From contig NC_135360.1 in NCBI RefSeq assembly GCF_051622035.1, positions 15,504,501 to 15,568,500 on the forward strand: a stretch of 64,000 nt of DNA. The letters are read 5' to 3'. The stretch is from Arctopsyche grandis. Its lineage: Eukaryota; Arthropoda; Insecta; Trichoptera; Hydropsychidae. The translations under genes and the position numbers were made by a program. The notes below the pieces were generated by a model. It saw nothing but the letters and a program-made list of their open reading frames with translations, was not told the origin of the DNA and did not search any database. Positions 26,565-36,327 of the stretch are shown one piece after another (within the stretch, counting starts at the first letter, position 1; every line of letters starts with the position of its first letter).

Positions 26565-26625
26565 TTTGATTTCAGTTTTATATATGTCTACAAAAAATTA
26601 TGGTGTCTTTGAATGAATACTTAAT

Positions 26626-26775
26626 GGCTACGTCCACACTACCGATATCTACACCCGATATTTACGAATTTTTCCATAACCAGTTCCTAAATAGCAACCA
26701 CAGGTTGCAATATGGGAACTGGATATGGAAAATTCGAAAATATCGGGTGTAGATATCGGTAGTGTGGACGTAGCC
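26626..26775. mobile_element. 150-bp MITE with long terminal inverted repeats (copy A)
   Basis: The ends read ggctacgtccacactaccga and its reverse complement, and the inverted symmetry runs for about 45 bp inward with a few mismatches. It lies about 60 bp upstream of the ASRGL1 start codon, so it may sit in the promoter or 5' UTR. The same element is at 40668-40817 in copy B. Class is undetermined; flanks (ttaat / aat) allow a 3-bp duplication. Confidence 0.75.
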
Positions 26776-26920
26776 AATGGATTTGAAAGCGGCCGCTATC
26801 TTTCAAAAATAAATCTTTCTCACTTATTAAAGAGATTCATTAAAAAATGCATTTTGAAAATTAAATAAATGATATAAAGTATTTATTCCAAAATCCAAAC
26901 CAGTAAAATGAGTGCGCTGC

Positions 26921-27074
26921 TTTGTATGCTCGTACAATGATAACAAGCACATTGACTCATATTTACGCAGTTATATTTAAAATCTTATCAGGTATTTAAA
27001 TACCTGATAAGATTTTAAATATAACTGCGTAAATATGAGTCAATGTGCTTGTTGTCATTGTACGAGCATACAAA
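26921..27074. repeat. 154-bp near-perfect hairpin (copy A)
   Basis: The arms of 77 bp meet at ggtatttaaatacc with essentially no loop. Only one mismatch is seen in copy A (gttgtcattg against caatgataac), and none in copy B at 40963-41116. Part of the arm (tatttaaaatcttatcaggt) recurs alone at 27121-27141. It is probably a foldback MITE. Confidence 0.8.
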
Positions 27075-27308
27075 CGAGCAGACTACCATAATTTTTTGTA
27101 AAATTAAATAAAATCACAGTATATTTAAAATCTTATCAGGTAATTGTTTTATAATTAAACATTGGCCAACTCTAATATAATTTAGCCTAAATTTTTAATT
27201 GTTTACGAGCTGTCAAAAATTGGTTCCCCGATTAAAGATCCAGCCGACCATTGATCCACATTCCATTGCATGGATTCAACGGCATAACTGGTATAATAGG
27301 GATTTAGC

Positions 27309-27546
27309 ATTGATGTATAATATACTAGATCCGCCCTCACGTGTTATACTTGTCTCCCTTTTGACGCATGCAAAATACATGGCGCATGCACAGTTTCTTT
27401 TAGTAGGTAGGTAGATACCGCTGCGTCGTAGGAAAAAAAACCCAACTTCCCCGGTAGTTAAACCCCCCCGCACCCCTCAGTTAGTGAATACAAGATCTCC
27501 GACCAAAATAACACGTCTGGGCCTATCTAGTGTATTATACATCAAT
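27309..27546. mobile_element. 238-bp MITE with 10-bp target duplication (copy A)
   Basis: The ends ATTGATGTATAATATACTAG and CTAGTGTATTATACATCAAT are inverted repeats. The flanks are exact direct repeats gggatttagc (27299-27308 and 27547-27556). A 9-10 bp duplication points to Mutator-like elements or a related class. It is inserted in another element (27547-27955). The copy B equivalent is at 41351-41588. Confidence 0.8.
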
Positions 27547-27556
27547 GGGATTTAGC

Positions 27557-27955
27557 GTTCTTTATTATTGTATGGTTTTAAGTTGGCAGCACTAGTTACA
27601 CACACACATGCGTCCAACGGTTTGACGTTTCGTTGAGTTTTCGTGTCCGTTACTTTAAAAACTCATAATTTACAACACGTAGCAAATGGCAAGAAGACGA
27701 CATGGTCCGATAACGATAACACCTTAGGATTTAGTATTAACTTCAGATGAAGTAAAAAAAAGACAATTGGCGTCAGCAATGTTGCTATATTACTCTAATT
27801 ACGAATCTGCTCTGAGATGGTGTGCTCGCTATCGGTTGATTAAAAATGCATACATTGATATGTCCTAATTTTCATTCTTTATTCATTTTAATACCTATAA
27901 CGAAACTACGTGACAGATGCGAGCACTTGAACGTCAAACTGAACAGCGCTAAATA
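27557..27955 (+). mobile_element. Decayed DNA element with short coding relic (copy A)
   Basis: The left end (tttattattgtatggtttta, then agttggcag) has its inverted partner only in copy B (ctgccaacttaaaaccatgc...aataataaa, about 42014-42046); copy A has lost 61 bp there. A frame starting ATGGCAAGAAGACGACATGG at 27687 reads MARRRHGPITITP, a stop, then SAMLLYYSNYESALRWCARY. The latter part faintly recalls the start of ISXO2-like (Merlin) transposases, but this is only an impression. Confidence 0.4.
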
Positions 27956-28029
27956 CCTATTTCATCCGGTTCGGTGATTATTGCCCACAAAGCGCTCAAT
28001 TACTAACAAACTAACCAGTAGATTCTATG

Positions 28030-28420
28030 ACATAATCACTAATAACCATACTAACACACTTGTGAAGAGTCTCGGTGATTACAACAAAATGTCTATACCC
28101 TTCAGGTATAAACACAGATTACCTAAACACAATCTGCTTTAGGTCATCGACTTTATTGAGTCTTTAATTAATATTATGTATTAGATGTATTATGAGCATT
28201 TATAAGGATTGTAAATAGGTTTTTGAGCTCTTTTTCCTATTATGCTGTAGATAAACATTAGAATAATATAATACTATGATTACTAACCAAATTAAATTAA
28301 ATTGTAAAATAGAAAATGACCAGTAGATCAGTAGCTATTAAAATAGATATAAGATGTATTGTGAACATAATTTCGTAATAATAAAAAGCTTTTAAAAATC
28401 AAAAATCAAACAAAGCGCTC
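28030..28420. repeat. Dispersed repeat also at 745-930 and 13960-14125
   Basis: Phrases such as accatactaacacacttgtg and ttgtaaataggtttttgagc recur in diverged form near 770 (accatactaataagcttgtg) and, inverted, near 14100. It is probably the 3' UTR of an old LINE. The copy B equivalent is at about 42100-42490. Confidence 0.55.
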
Positions 28421-28439
28421 GCCCAAAAGTCACTAAAAT

Positions 28440-28790
28440 CTCTATAATGGAACATCTAATGGACTCTTTCAACCTATCTTTGCAAGAACGTCTACTTTCA
28501 AGAACTCGTCACTGGTGGAAGCTATCCGGTTCCTTAATGTGATTGATGAGCATTTTGACCTGTTCAACTGTCGTGTTGATGAGCTGGTTATTTTCTTGAG
28601 ATTCAATACGAGACTATTTGAATCAGATGAATGATTGGAATTTTTATTGCTTTTTCTTTGTTATTTTCTTTATATTTTTCTTTTTTTTTTGTAAGACCGG
28701 TGTGACGCTTTGGGGCAACCTGTCAGGTCACACTGGTCATTTTATTGTTGTTATTATTTTAAAATAATAAATTAAATAAATAAATCTAGC
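28440..28790 (+). repeat. LINE 3' terminal fragment (copy A)
   Basis: A plus-strand frame of about 60 codons reads ...SLVEAIRFLNVIDEHFDLFN and then DELVIFLRFNTRLFESDE before a stop. This resembles the 'xxxxRxFNxLxxxxDxFN' end of Jockey/R1-type ORF2 proteins. A 3' region with ccggtgtgacgctttggggc and a TAAATAAATAAAT tail at about 28765-28785 follows. The copy B equivalent is at about 42530-42885. Confidence 0.55.
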
Positions 28791-28960
28791 AGCCGAAAAG
28801 TCCACCATACTAACGAGAGCTCTAGTGCCAAATATTCCGTATTCGTGATTTTCATGGCAAAAATCGTATTTTGGGCGATTGCAATGATCATAATAATCCA
28901 ATTATCATTTCATCCAAACTCGATCGGTAGGAATGACTACCGATCGTCGTCATTGCTTTT

Positions 28961-30252
28961 TTATAATTTAGAAAGATACTTTGTAACTATGTATGTAAGT
29001 ATGTAATGTTGGTTGGTAATATTGAAAACAAAACAAAGCTTCTATGGAGGATGAACGAATGAGACGACTGGCATGTTAATGCACGTGTTTATTATATGAC
29101 AGCTGAAGACAGAGTGAGTAGTGGCTCTCCGAACCCAGCCGGGTTGGTCCCCACTCGCAGGAAGGCAACCAAACTCGACCATGTCGTATAAGCGAGCCGC
29201 CACATCACTCCCCCCCCAGCATCAGCGATACCAAAATTACAAAGAAACAAATTTTACAATAGAAAAAAAATTATTGTTACACAAAGAAAGAGAAAAAAAT
29301 TATTGAGTGGGGAGAAAAAAATTGTTGACGTGGGTCATCCGCTGTGTAGGTGTACCGCCCTGAATGGTCGGTAGATTCGAGGGCGGTGACGTCGCGAGCA
29401 GGACGGTGGCTGGTCCGATGGTCGCGCCGATGCGATGCTGCGGCGGCGCCGCTCTTCCGAGGCTGATGTCGGTTGGTGGGGCGGCGGGGGCGGCAGGGGC
29501 GGCAGGGGCATCGATGTGGTTGATGATACTCCGAGCTGGACCGTGAGTCGTTGTGGCTCGTGGAGGTGTTGTAGCGCTACCGCCCGTCTCGGCGTGACGA
29601 CGCTCGTGGGGACGGACGGGGCCTTGATGATGATGATTGTGATGGTGCTGAGGTGGTGTATGATGAATCTTGTGGTGCTGGATGACCGTTCTATGTGTAC
29701 TGGATCGCGCATGACTCCACATCCAGCTGTCAAGATCGTCGTCTCATTCGCTCCCCCATTTTTTTAAGCACCTGTCATCGACGTTGTGGCTGGACTCATG
29801 TCGATAGGTAGGTAGGTAGGTAGGTAGGTAGGTAGCCGTGTCTGCTCGTTTATTGGCACCCGCGGGCCGTGGCGTGCTGTGTTGATGGCGATGGGGGCGC
29901 AGCGGGTAGCTTTCCCGCCTGGCTCGGCGAGGCAGGGATGAGCGGCATGTTGAAATTGATCGAGGCTGCGTGGCTCGATGTCGGGGGTCACCAGTATGGG
30001 GGATGAACGAATGAGACGACTGGCATGTTAATGCACGTGTTTATTATATGACAGCTGAAGACAGAGTGAGTAGTGGCTCTCCGAACCCAGCCGGGTTGGT
30101 CCCCACTCGCAGGAAGGCAACCAAACTCGACCATGTCGTATAAGCGAGCCGCCACACTTCTATGACGACGATTCGATATATTTTTTTCGATTCAAATATA
30201 TTTAATAAGAAAACAAATGAAATACTGAGCGAAGCCGGGTAAAACAACTAGT
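28961..30252 (+). mobile_element. Helitron split by a TRIM element (copy A)
   Basis: The left part tataatttagaaagatactt is also found at the start of the Helitron at 53294. The right end reads ctgagcgaagccgggtaaaa, then caactag followed by t, the CTAG-T terminus of the same family, with a weak hairpin around gcgaagc. The interior is interrupted by the LTR element at 29045-30156. Removing it rejoins 'cttcta' and 'tgacgacgattcg'. The 5' TC end is not certain. The copy B equivalent ends at 44337. Confidence 0.7.
29045..30156 (-). mobile_element. Miniature LTR retrotransposon (TRIM-like), copy A
   Basis: Two 160-bp direct repeats, 29045-29204 and 29997-30156, begin TG and end CA on the plus strand and are flanked by the 6-bp duplication cttcta. 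Orientation is minus. Next to the right LTR the minus strand reads TGGTGACCCCCGACATCG, which looks like a tRNA primer-binding site. Next to the left LTR it reads GGGGGGGGAGTGA, a polypurine tract. The 792-bp interior has a GGTA tandem run (29809-29834) and GC-rich frames with no protease, reverse transcriptase or integrase, so it must be mobilised by another element. The copy B equivalent is 43143-44241. Confidence 0.85.
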
Positions 30253-31448
30253 ATATAATATATATTTCAATTTAAAACCAAAGACAAACATACATACACA
30301 TGTATGTATATTATTTTATTGGTGATACAATTATTTTGAAAACAATAAAATTAAACATATCCTTAAAATCGGCCTTTGATTACATTGTTAATTACAAAAC
30401 AATAGAAAACATTTGTTTATTGTATTATAATTTTAATACTAGGTATATTCATATGTGATATGAAATATAATTTTTAAAAACACTAAGAATATTTTTTCAT
30501 AATATTATAGTAAAACAATAATAAAAAAGTTGCGCAATAAATACAATTCAATTGAAAAATAATGTACATGTAGTAGATAAAACTATTTAAGTAGAGATTA
30601 TATGTGGGTAATAGGTATGTACATAGTAGGTATAAATGAGGTTTTATTTGATTTGTATAATTAGTAACTAATCAAATATCATCATATCCTGGTCTCCAAT
30701 TATTTCGAGTGACTTGATCGGTGGATCTCAAGGATAAGAGAGATGTAGTGGTATATGGTTTTGTTATGAAGAAATAATCTTTAAAAACTTTCAAATTATA
30801 TTACATATGTTTTGTAGTTATTTAATGTGTATAATTGAGATTCAAAAAATTGAATTATATTCTTACGTGGGCGTTGTTTCATATATGCAAGTCAAAAATA
30901 TATATTTTCATTTAAATAAAATTTGTAACTTTTATTTTCTTGTTTCAATTGCTACGAGGAATTTTAATTAAATTGCTTATTCATAAATTTATATGTAGTC
31001 CGGTCAATTTAGACATTCAAAGATACATAAATTCACAACAAGCTGAAAGTGAGTAAAATTGTTCAAAACATAATTGTTAATGACATGTCAAAACTCCTCA
31101 TCGTTCTGATACCTGGAAAAAAATTTACCTGAGGTCAAAGGTCAAAAATATGGGTTTTTCGCGATTTTCAGCAAAACGGTAAGTTTTATCTTAAAATTAC
31201 CTCAGACAAAAATTGTAGATCATAAAATTATCTATAAAAAATATATTAATACTTTTTTTTCTAAGAGCCACCTTGATATTATACATGTGTGGCAAAACCC
31301 TCTAGAGTTTATCTGCACATGGGTAATACTTACTATAACACAAATTATTATTTTTGTGACCGCACCAATTAGGCATATAGGGATTGATAAGATTTTGCAG
31401 AAAATTCGTCAACTGGATGTGGTAGTATATTTTTGAACAATATTTAAT
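30253..31448. other. No gene recognised (copy A); contains a dispersed repeat
   Basis: No exon is supported. About 31000-31125 recurs as the reverse complement at 50515-50655 (shared cctcatcgttctgatacctgg type sequence). The copy B equivalent is about 44338-45531. Confidence 0.5.
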
Positions 31449-32177
31449 CACTAAGCGGTTAACCCACTGCAAATATTGGTGCTCAATCATTTCATTCCAT
31501 GATATATTTTAGCTTACATAATTTTACATATATTTTATAAATATATTATGTAAGCATATTGAAATTATTAGCTCTTCATATGAGATTTTACTTAGAATCC
31601 TTTTTAAATAAATTAAATACCAAATTTTCATTTACATTTATACTTATGTATACAACATCCAACGTATTTATGAATAATAAGAGAGCTGTCTTCAGATTGA
31701 TATTCAATTTTATTGTAAAATTGATGAACTTTTTGATATTCATTATACATTTTTTAACACTAATGTAAAAAAATGGCAAATCAAAATTTTTCTTCAATTT
31801 GGACTTTGGATTTTAAAGAAGAACCAAATTGAAGAAAAATTTTGATTTGCCATTTTTTTACATTAGTGTTAAAAAATGTATAATGAATATCAAAAAGTTC
31901 ATCAATTTTGCAATAAAATTGAATATCAATCTGAAGACAGCTCTCTTATTATTCATAAATACGTTGGATGTTGTATACATAAGTATAAATGTAAATGAAA
32001 ATTTGGTATTTAATTTATTTAAAAAGGATTCTAAGTAAAATCTCATATGAAGAGCTAATAATTTCAATATGCTTACATAATATATTTATAAAATATATGT
32101 AAAATTATGTAAGCTAAAATATATTATGGAATGAAATGATTGAGCACCAATATTTGCAGTGGGTTAACCGCTTAGTG
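31449..32177. repeat. 729-bp palindrome (copy A only)
   Basis: The left arm 31449-31800 and right arm 31826-32177 are near-identical inverted copies around position 31813. The short central spacer (about 31802-31824) is not symmetric. The arms end at cactaag / cttagtg next to ggttaaccc. Copy B keeps only the left-arm equivalent (about 45532-45890), and there the spacer is in the opposite orientation. Short open frames in the arms are mirror images of each other and have no known similarity. Confidence 0.9.
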
Positions 32178-32459
32178 GTTAAATTGAGATAATTAATGAT
32201 ATAATTAATTTTCATTGTCATCGTCGTGTTAAGCAGGAAATTTAACAGAAAATTAAATTTTATTTTTAAGGTGCTAATATATAGCTTAAAAATTTATCAA
32301 TGATCTCGTACATACATATGTATATTAAAAGTATTACTTACATGTATACAAAAAATAACCATTTTTGTATTTATGTATGCACACTCTTGTTCAAGCAGAC
32401 GAGAAATTTAGAAAACCCGTTTCAGTCAAATGAGGATCGGTTGAACAGAGTAAACCTAA

Positions 32460-32634
32460 GGGCCAGGCCGCACTGTGCTACTTGCGAGCGACTTGGCTGA
32501 GGGCGACCAGACCGATGCATGCAGGTAGATGGGACATGCCACATTCGTCAACTTGTTTGTCGCACACATTTCCATACATTTTTTCGAGTCGCGCAACTAG
32601 TCGACCGACAAAGTTGCACGGTGCGGCCCGGCCC
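32460..32634. mobile_element. MITE with GGGCC termini
   Basis: The left end gggccaggccgcactgtgc and the reverse complement of the right end gggccgggccgcaccgtgc are terminal inverted repeats. The flanks are taa and tta. The pattern fits PIF/Harbinger-like MITEs. Copy B keeps only the right third (about 45914-45984), because a deletion there joins the palindrome arm directly to this element. Confidence 0.65.
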
Positions 32635-33339
32635 TTAGTATACTATATCTTCTATGCGGAGAAACATTCTTAAAGAAGGTTTTGTTGAATATATGGATGT
32701 AAATATGTATATGTACATATATTTATACATTTTGGGCAAAGTGTTTTTTACACATCATTTTATTGTTTTGTTGACTAAATATATAAATAAATAAACTATA
32801 GCCAGCTCCAATAAATTAAATTATACCTAAAATTAATATTATCACTAGTACATAAATTGGATGATTATAATATTATAAAATGTATCCTAATTAACTTATG
32901 AATTAATGTAGATATATATTTATTATTGAGTATTACAAATTATTATTGTCTATTACAAATATAGTACCTATTTTTCATAAATTTTCTAATATTTCCATAA
33001 AATCATATGAAAGATAAACAAAATAAAAATGTTGAAACATTGTTGAAACGATGCATTTTAGCCTGTGAGGGAGGCAATCAAACCAGGAGGCAGTATCCTA
33101 TTTGCAAGACCTAAGTTTATTGGACTCTGAAATCATCACATAATTGTTAAAACTTAAATACATAGTTTTTGTCCATACATATTATGTATATCGTATATAT
33201 GTACATACATACAATAAAGTGGTTTCTAATGGGTATGCACATACAAATGTATATACATATAAGTATGAGTCGGTGGCGAATCCAAGGTGGGTGCTATGGG
33301 TGCCATGGCACCCACCTTGGACGTTTTCAATTTCACATA

Positions 33340-33340
<1 letters not shown>
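32635..33340. other. No gene recognised (copy A)
   Basis: AT-rich DNA conserved in copy B (about 45985-46675). A short frame near 33063-33128 reads EAIKPGGSILFARPKFIGL before a stop, and it is open in both copies. With no neighbouring exon it cannot be called a gene. Confidence 0.4.
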
Positions 33341-33370
<30 letters not shown>

Positions 33371-33492
33371 TTATTTTACGGTCAAGAAAAAATTGACCAT
33401 TTTACATGTTGGAAATAGAGAAAGAAAAAGAAAAAAAATTAAAATGAAATATAAAAGAAAAATACACATACATTCATATACTACAAAATAAA

Positions 33493-36327
33493 TTACATTA
33501 TATTAAAAAAATATTTAAATAAAATAGATTTCATGTTATATTTACTAACAATGAATAAATCGACCATGGATAATTCGTTTCCAACTCTGTGCAGTCTCAA
33601 CATAGCTAAGTTCAATGAGTAATTAGTGGTAAACCTGGGCATATCAAAAAGATGGTTACATCTAATTGATCTACCCGGCACATGGAAGCACACTAAACTC
33701 ACCAAGTCAGAGCATTTAATAGTGCCATTAAGAAGACCACACAGAACTGAAATATCGTTAATTTTCCTTCTGTCATATAATTTTAGCAAATTAAGTTTCA
33801 TATAAATAATAACGTTACTGACATAGTGATTATGACTTTTAAAAAATTTAAATTTGATGAATCTAGTGAACTTTATTTGCACTGACTCTATTATGTTAAT
33901 TTGTTTCATTAAATAAGGAGACCAAATGGTAGAATTGTACTCTAATTGGTTTCTAACCAGAGTGGTGTATAAAATTTTAATCGTATTTACATTTTTGAAG
34001 TGAGTACAATTTCTTATTAAGAAACCAAGTGTTTTGATGGCATTTTTTGTGATAAAATTTATATGAGAATTAAAAGTTAATTTGTCGTCAAAAATAACTC
34101 CTAGATCTTTAATTAGCGATGATGATGGTAATGATTCATTATTTATATGATAATTATAAATAATTTTGTTATTTGACCTACTGAACCTGACAACAGAACA
34201 CTTCTTAATGTTTAAATATAATTTATTAAAAGAACACCAATCATTTAATGAGTTTAAATTAGTTTGTAAAGTAGCACAATCGTTAGTGTCTTTTATACAT
34301 TTAAATATTTTTAAATCGTCTGCAAATAAGAGCACTTTAACATCATTAAATATATTTATAATATCATTTATAAAAATATTGAATAGGACTGGTCCCATGT
34401 GAGATCCTTGGGGAACGCCACTAGTTGGATAAAAGGAGTAAGATTTAGAATGGCCGATTTTAACTAATAATGATCTATTGGACAAATAGCTCCGAAACCA
34501 GTTTAGTAATACACCGCTGATTCCGATACTGTTTAGTTTATATAATAAAATCTCAATATCAACTTTGTCAAATGCTTTACTGAAATCAGTGTAAATTGAG
34601 TCAACTTGCAATTTAACAGATAAGGCACTAGAAATAAAATTTTCATATAATAATAAATTGGATAAGGTAGATCTACCAGAAGTAAAACCATGTTGTTGTG
34701 GAATAATAATGTTATTAATGAAAGGAATAAATTCGTCTAATACTAAACTTTCAAAAAGTTTTGGAATAGTTGATAGTTGACAGATGGCTCTATAGTTCAT
34801 TACATTATGTTTATCCCCATTTTTATGGAGAGGCATTAAATAGCCAGACTTCCAAGAATTGGGAAATATACCAGTGGAAATAGATTGATTAAAGAGATTA
34901 AAAAGAGGATAAGTTAATACATTGGCACAATTCTTGATAAAAATTGGGGGTATGTTGTCAGGACCCGCAGATTTAGATATATCTAAGGCATTTATTTTGT
35001 TAATTAATTTTTGAATAGATATATTTATAGAATGTAAAGGTGAAATCAGGACATTATTATTTACAATGCTATAATTAGAATTATTGTTGTTGTTTTTGAC
35101 ATAGATCGATTTGAAAAAATCAGCAAAAAGATTGACTGAATCATTAGTATTGTCAACAAATTTACCGTTAAGTTGAATGTTTTCTGGTATATATGTTTTA
35201 TTGTTGTTTAATTCTTTAGTAAATGACCAAAAATATTTGGAATTTGAATCAATGAATGATTCTGTTTTTTTAATATAAAGTTTAAAACATTTGGATATAT
35301 GTAGTTTACACAAAGCTCTTAGTTTTTTGAATTCAATATATATGTGTGTAGAGTTATAAATTTTGAATAATTTGTGCACACTTTTTTTTTTATGTATTAG
35401 GTTTTTTAATTCGGGACTAAACCATTTTGGAAAAAAATGCAACTTATTTTTATATTGAGGAACATGGTTGTATATACAAGAGATTAATAATTCATTCAGC
35501 ATAATGACTTTTGATTCAAAGTTAATGTTATCGTTTAAGAACGACCAATTAGTGACATTTAATTGGTTCATGATTTCGTTATAATCGGCTCTGTGAAAAT
35601 CAAAAATATTTTGCTGAATTAAAGGTAGATTAGTAGATTTATTTAAAGTAATAATAATATCTAGGGGTGGATGATGGCCATCCACTGGAGATAGAACATC
35701 ATGAGATTTCATAACGTTAGTGTTTTTGAAATTGGAAAAAACTAAATCTAAGACACGATCATTCAAGTTGGAAATAGTATTAAATTGTTTAAGACCTAAA
35801 TTTAAAGATAAATTTATAATTTCTTGATGAATTGGAGAATTTTCATTCATTTCAAGGTTTTGCCAGTCCAAATTTGGTAGATTAAAATCACCAGTTATTA
35901 AGAATTTTGAATCAGGATATTTTAATCTGATTGTTTCAATATTATTTATAAAATTATTATATACACTAATGTCAGAGGATGGAGGGATGTAAACACAACC
36001 GAATATGCACTTTACATTGAAAATTTTGGTTGATATAAATATTTGTTCGATGGAATTGTTTGTGTTGATGATGACAGATGATGAATGAACTTTTTTAATA
36101 AGAATTGCCACGCCACCGCCTCGAGTCTTCGTACTGGTGTTTATGTTTCTATCATACCTATACATATTGTATGTATGAAAGTTTAGTTCGGAGTCATTTA
36201 TAAGGTTGTTTAGCCACGTTTCTGTTAATAATATGATGTCATATGCGAAAGCAGCTATAGCATTTTTAAGGAATTGTATTTTAGATATAATGCTTCGAAC
36301 ATTTTGGTAATATATTGTTAGTTTTTT
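33493..36327 (-). CDS. LINE ORF2: endonuclease-reverse transcriptase
   Basis: The frame is open for 944 codons if it is entered by a -1 shift at 36321-36327. The first ATG in frame is only at 36165 and would remove the first endonuclease block. The N-terminal apurinic-like endonuclease shows YYQNVRSI at the start, TETW (about residue 37), RGGGVAILIK, GDFNLP (about 144) and VDGHHPPLDI (about 215). The central reverse transcriptase has YRAICQLSTIPKLFE, QHGFTSGRST, DFSKAFDKVD, SGVPQGSHMGPVLF and the catalytic FADD (about 667). The C-terminal region has PGRSIRCNHLF and RLHRVGNELS. There is no stop or obvious active-site loss, so the copy may be recently active. This fits its absence from copy B. 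Confidence 0.88.
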   Translation of the reverse strand, partial: KKLTIYYQNVRSIISKIQFLKNAIAAFAYDIILLTETWLNNLINDSELNFHTYNMYRYDRNINTSTKTRGGGVAILIKKVHSSSVIINTNNSIEQIFISTKIFNVKCIFGCVYIPPSSDISVYNNFINNIETIRLKYPDSKFLITGDFNLPNLDWQNLEMNENSPIHQEIINLSLNLGLKQFNTISNLNDRVLDLVFSNFKNTNVMKSHDVLSPVDGHHPPLDIIITLNKSTNLPLIQQNIFDFHRADYNEIMNQLNVTNWSFLNDNINFESKVIMLNELLISCIYNHVPQYKNKLHFFPKWFSPELKNLIHKKKSVHKLFKIYNSTHIYIEFKKLRALCKLHISKCFKLYIKKTESFIDSNSKYFWSFTKELNNNKTYIPENIQLNGKFVDNTNDSVNLFADFFKSIYVKNNNNNSNYSIVNNNVLISPLHSINISIQKLINKINALDISKSAGPDNIPPIFIKNCANVLTYPLFNLFNQSISTGIFPNSWKSGYLMPLHKNGDKHNVMNYRAICQLSTIPKLFESLVLDEFIPFINNIIIPQQHGFTSGRSTLSNLLLYENFISSALSVKLQVDSIYTDFSKAFDKVDIEILLYKLNSIGISGVLLNWFRSYLSNRSLLVKIGHSKSYSFYPTSGVPQGSHMGPVLFNIFINDIINIFNDVKVLLFADDLKIFKCIKDTNDCATLQTNLNSLNDWCSFNKLYLNIKKCSVVRFSRSNNKIIYNYHINNESLPSSSLIKDLGVIFDDKLTFNSHINFITKNAIKTLGFLIRNCTHFKNVNTIKILYTTLVRNQLEYNSTIWSPYLMKQINIIESVQIKFTRFIKFKFFKSHNHYVSNVIIYMKLNLLKLYDRRKINDISVLCGLLNGTIKCSDLVSLVCFHVPGRSIRCNHLFDMPRFTTNYSLNLAMLRLHRVGNELSMVDLFIVSKYNMKSILFKYFFNIM
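36318..36327 (-). promoter_or_regulatory. Putative -1 ribosomal frameshift site between LINE ORF1 and ORF2
   Basis: The minus strand reads A-AAA-AAC-TAA in the ORF1 frame. A AAA AAC is a classic X-XXY-YYZ slippery heptamer. After a -1 slip the reading continues AAA AAA CTA ACA into the long ORF2 frame, while in the zero frame the ORF1 stop follows at once. ORF2 has a stop (TAG) just upstream in its own frame and no ATG before its first essential endonuclease motif. I did not identify a downstream pseudoknot by eye. Confidence 0.55.

Noticed and set aside
29300-29767. Frames of 100-140 codons on both strands inside the TRIM element
   Set aside because: His/Pro/Thr-rich low-complexity translations of GC-rich DNA with no retroviral gag, protease or RT motif. 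They differ by in-frame indels between copies but show no sign of selection.
31559-32067. Identical 69-codon frames in both palindrome arms
   Set aside because: AT-rich frames that are mirrored because of the palindrome; no similarity, and the opposite strand is equally open.
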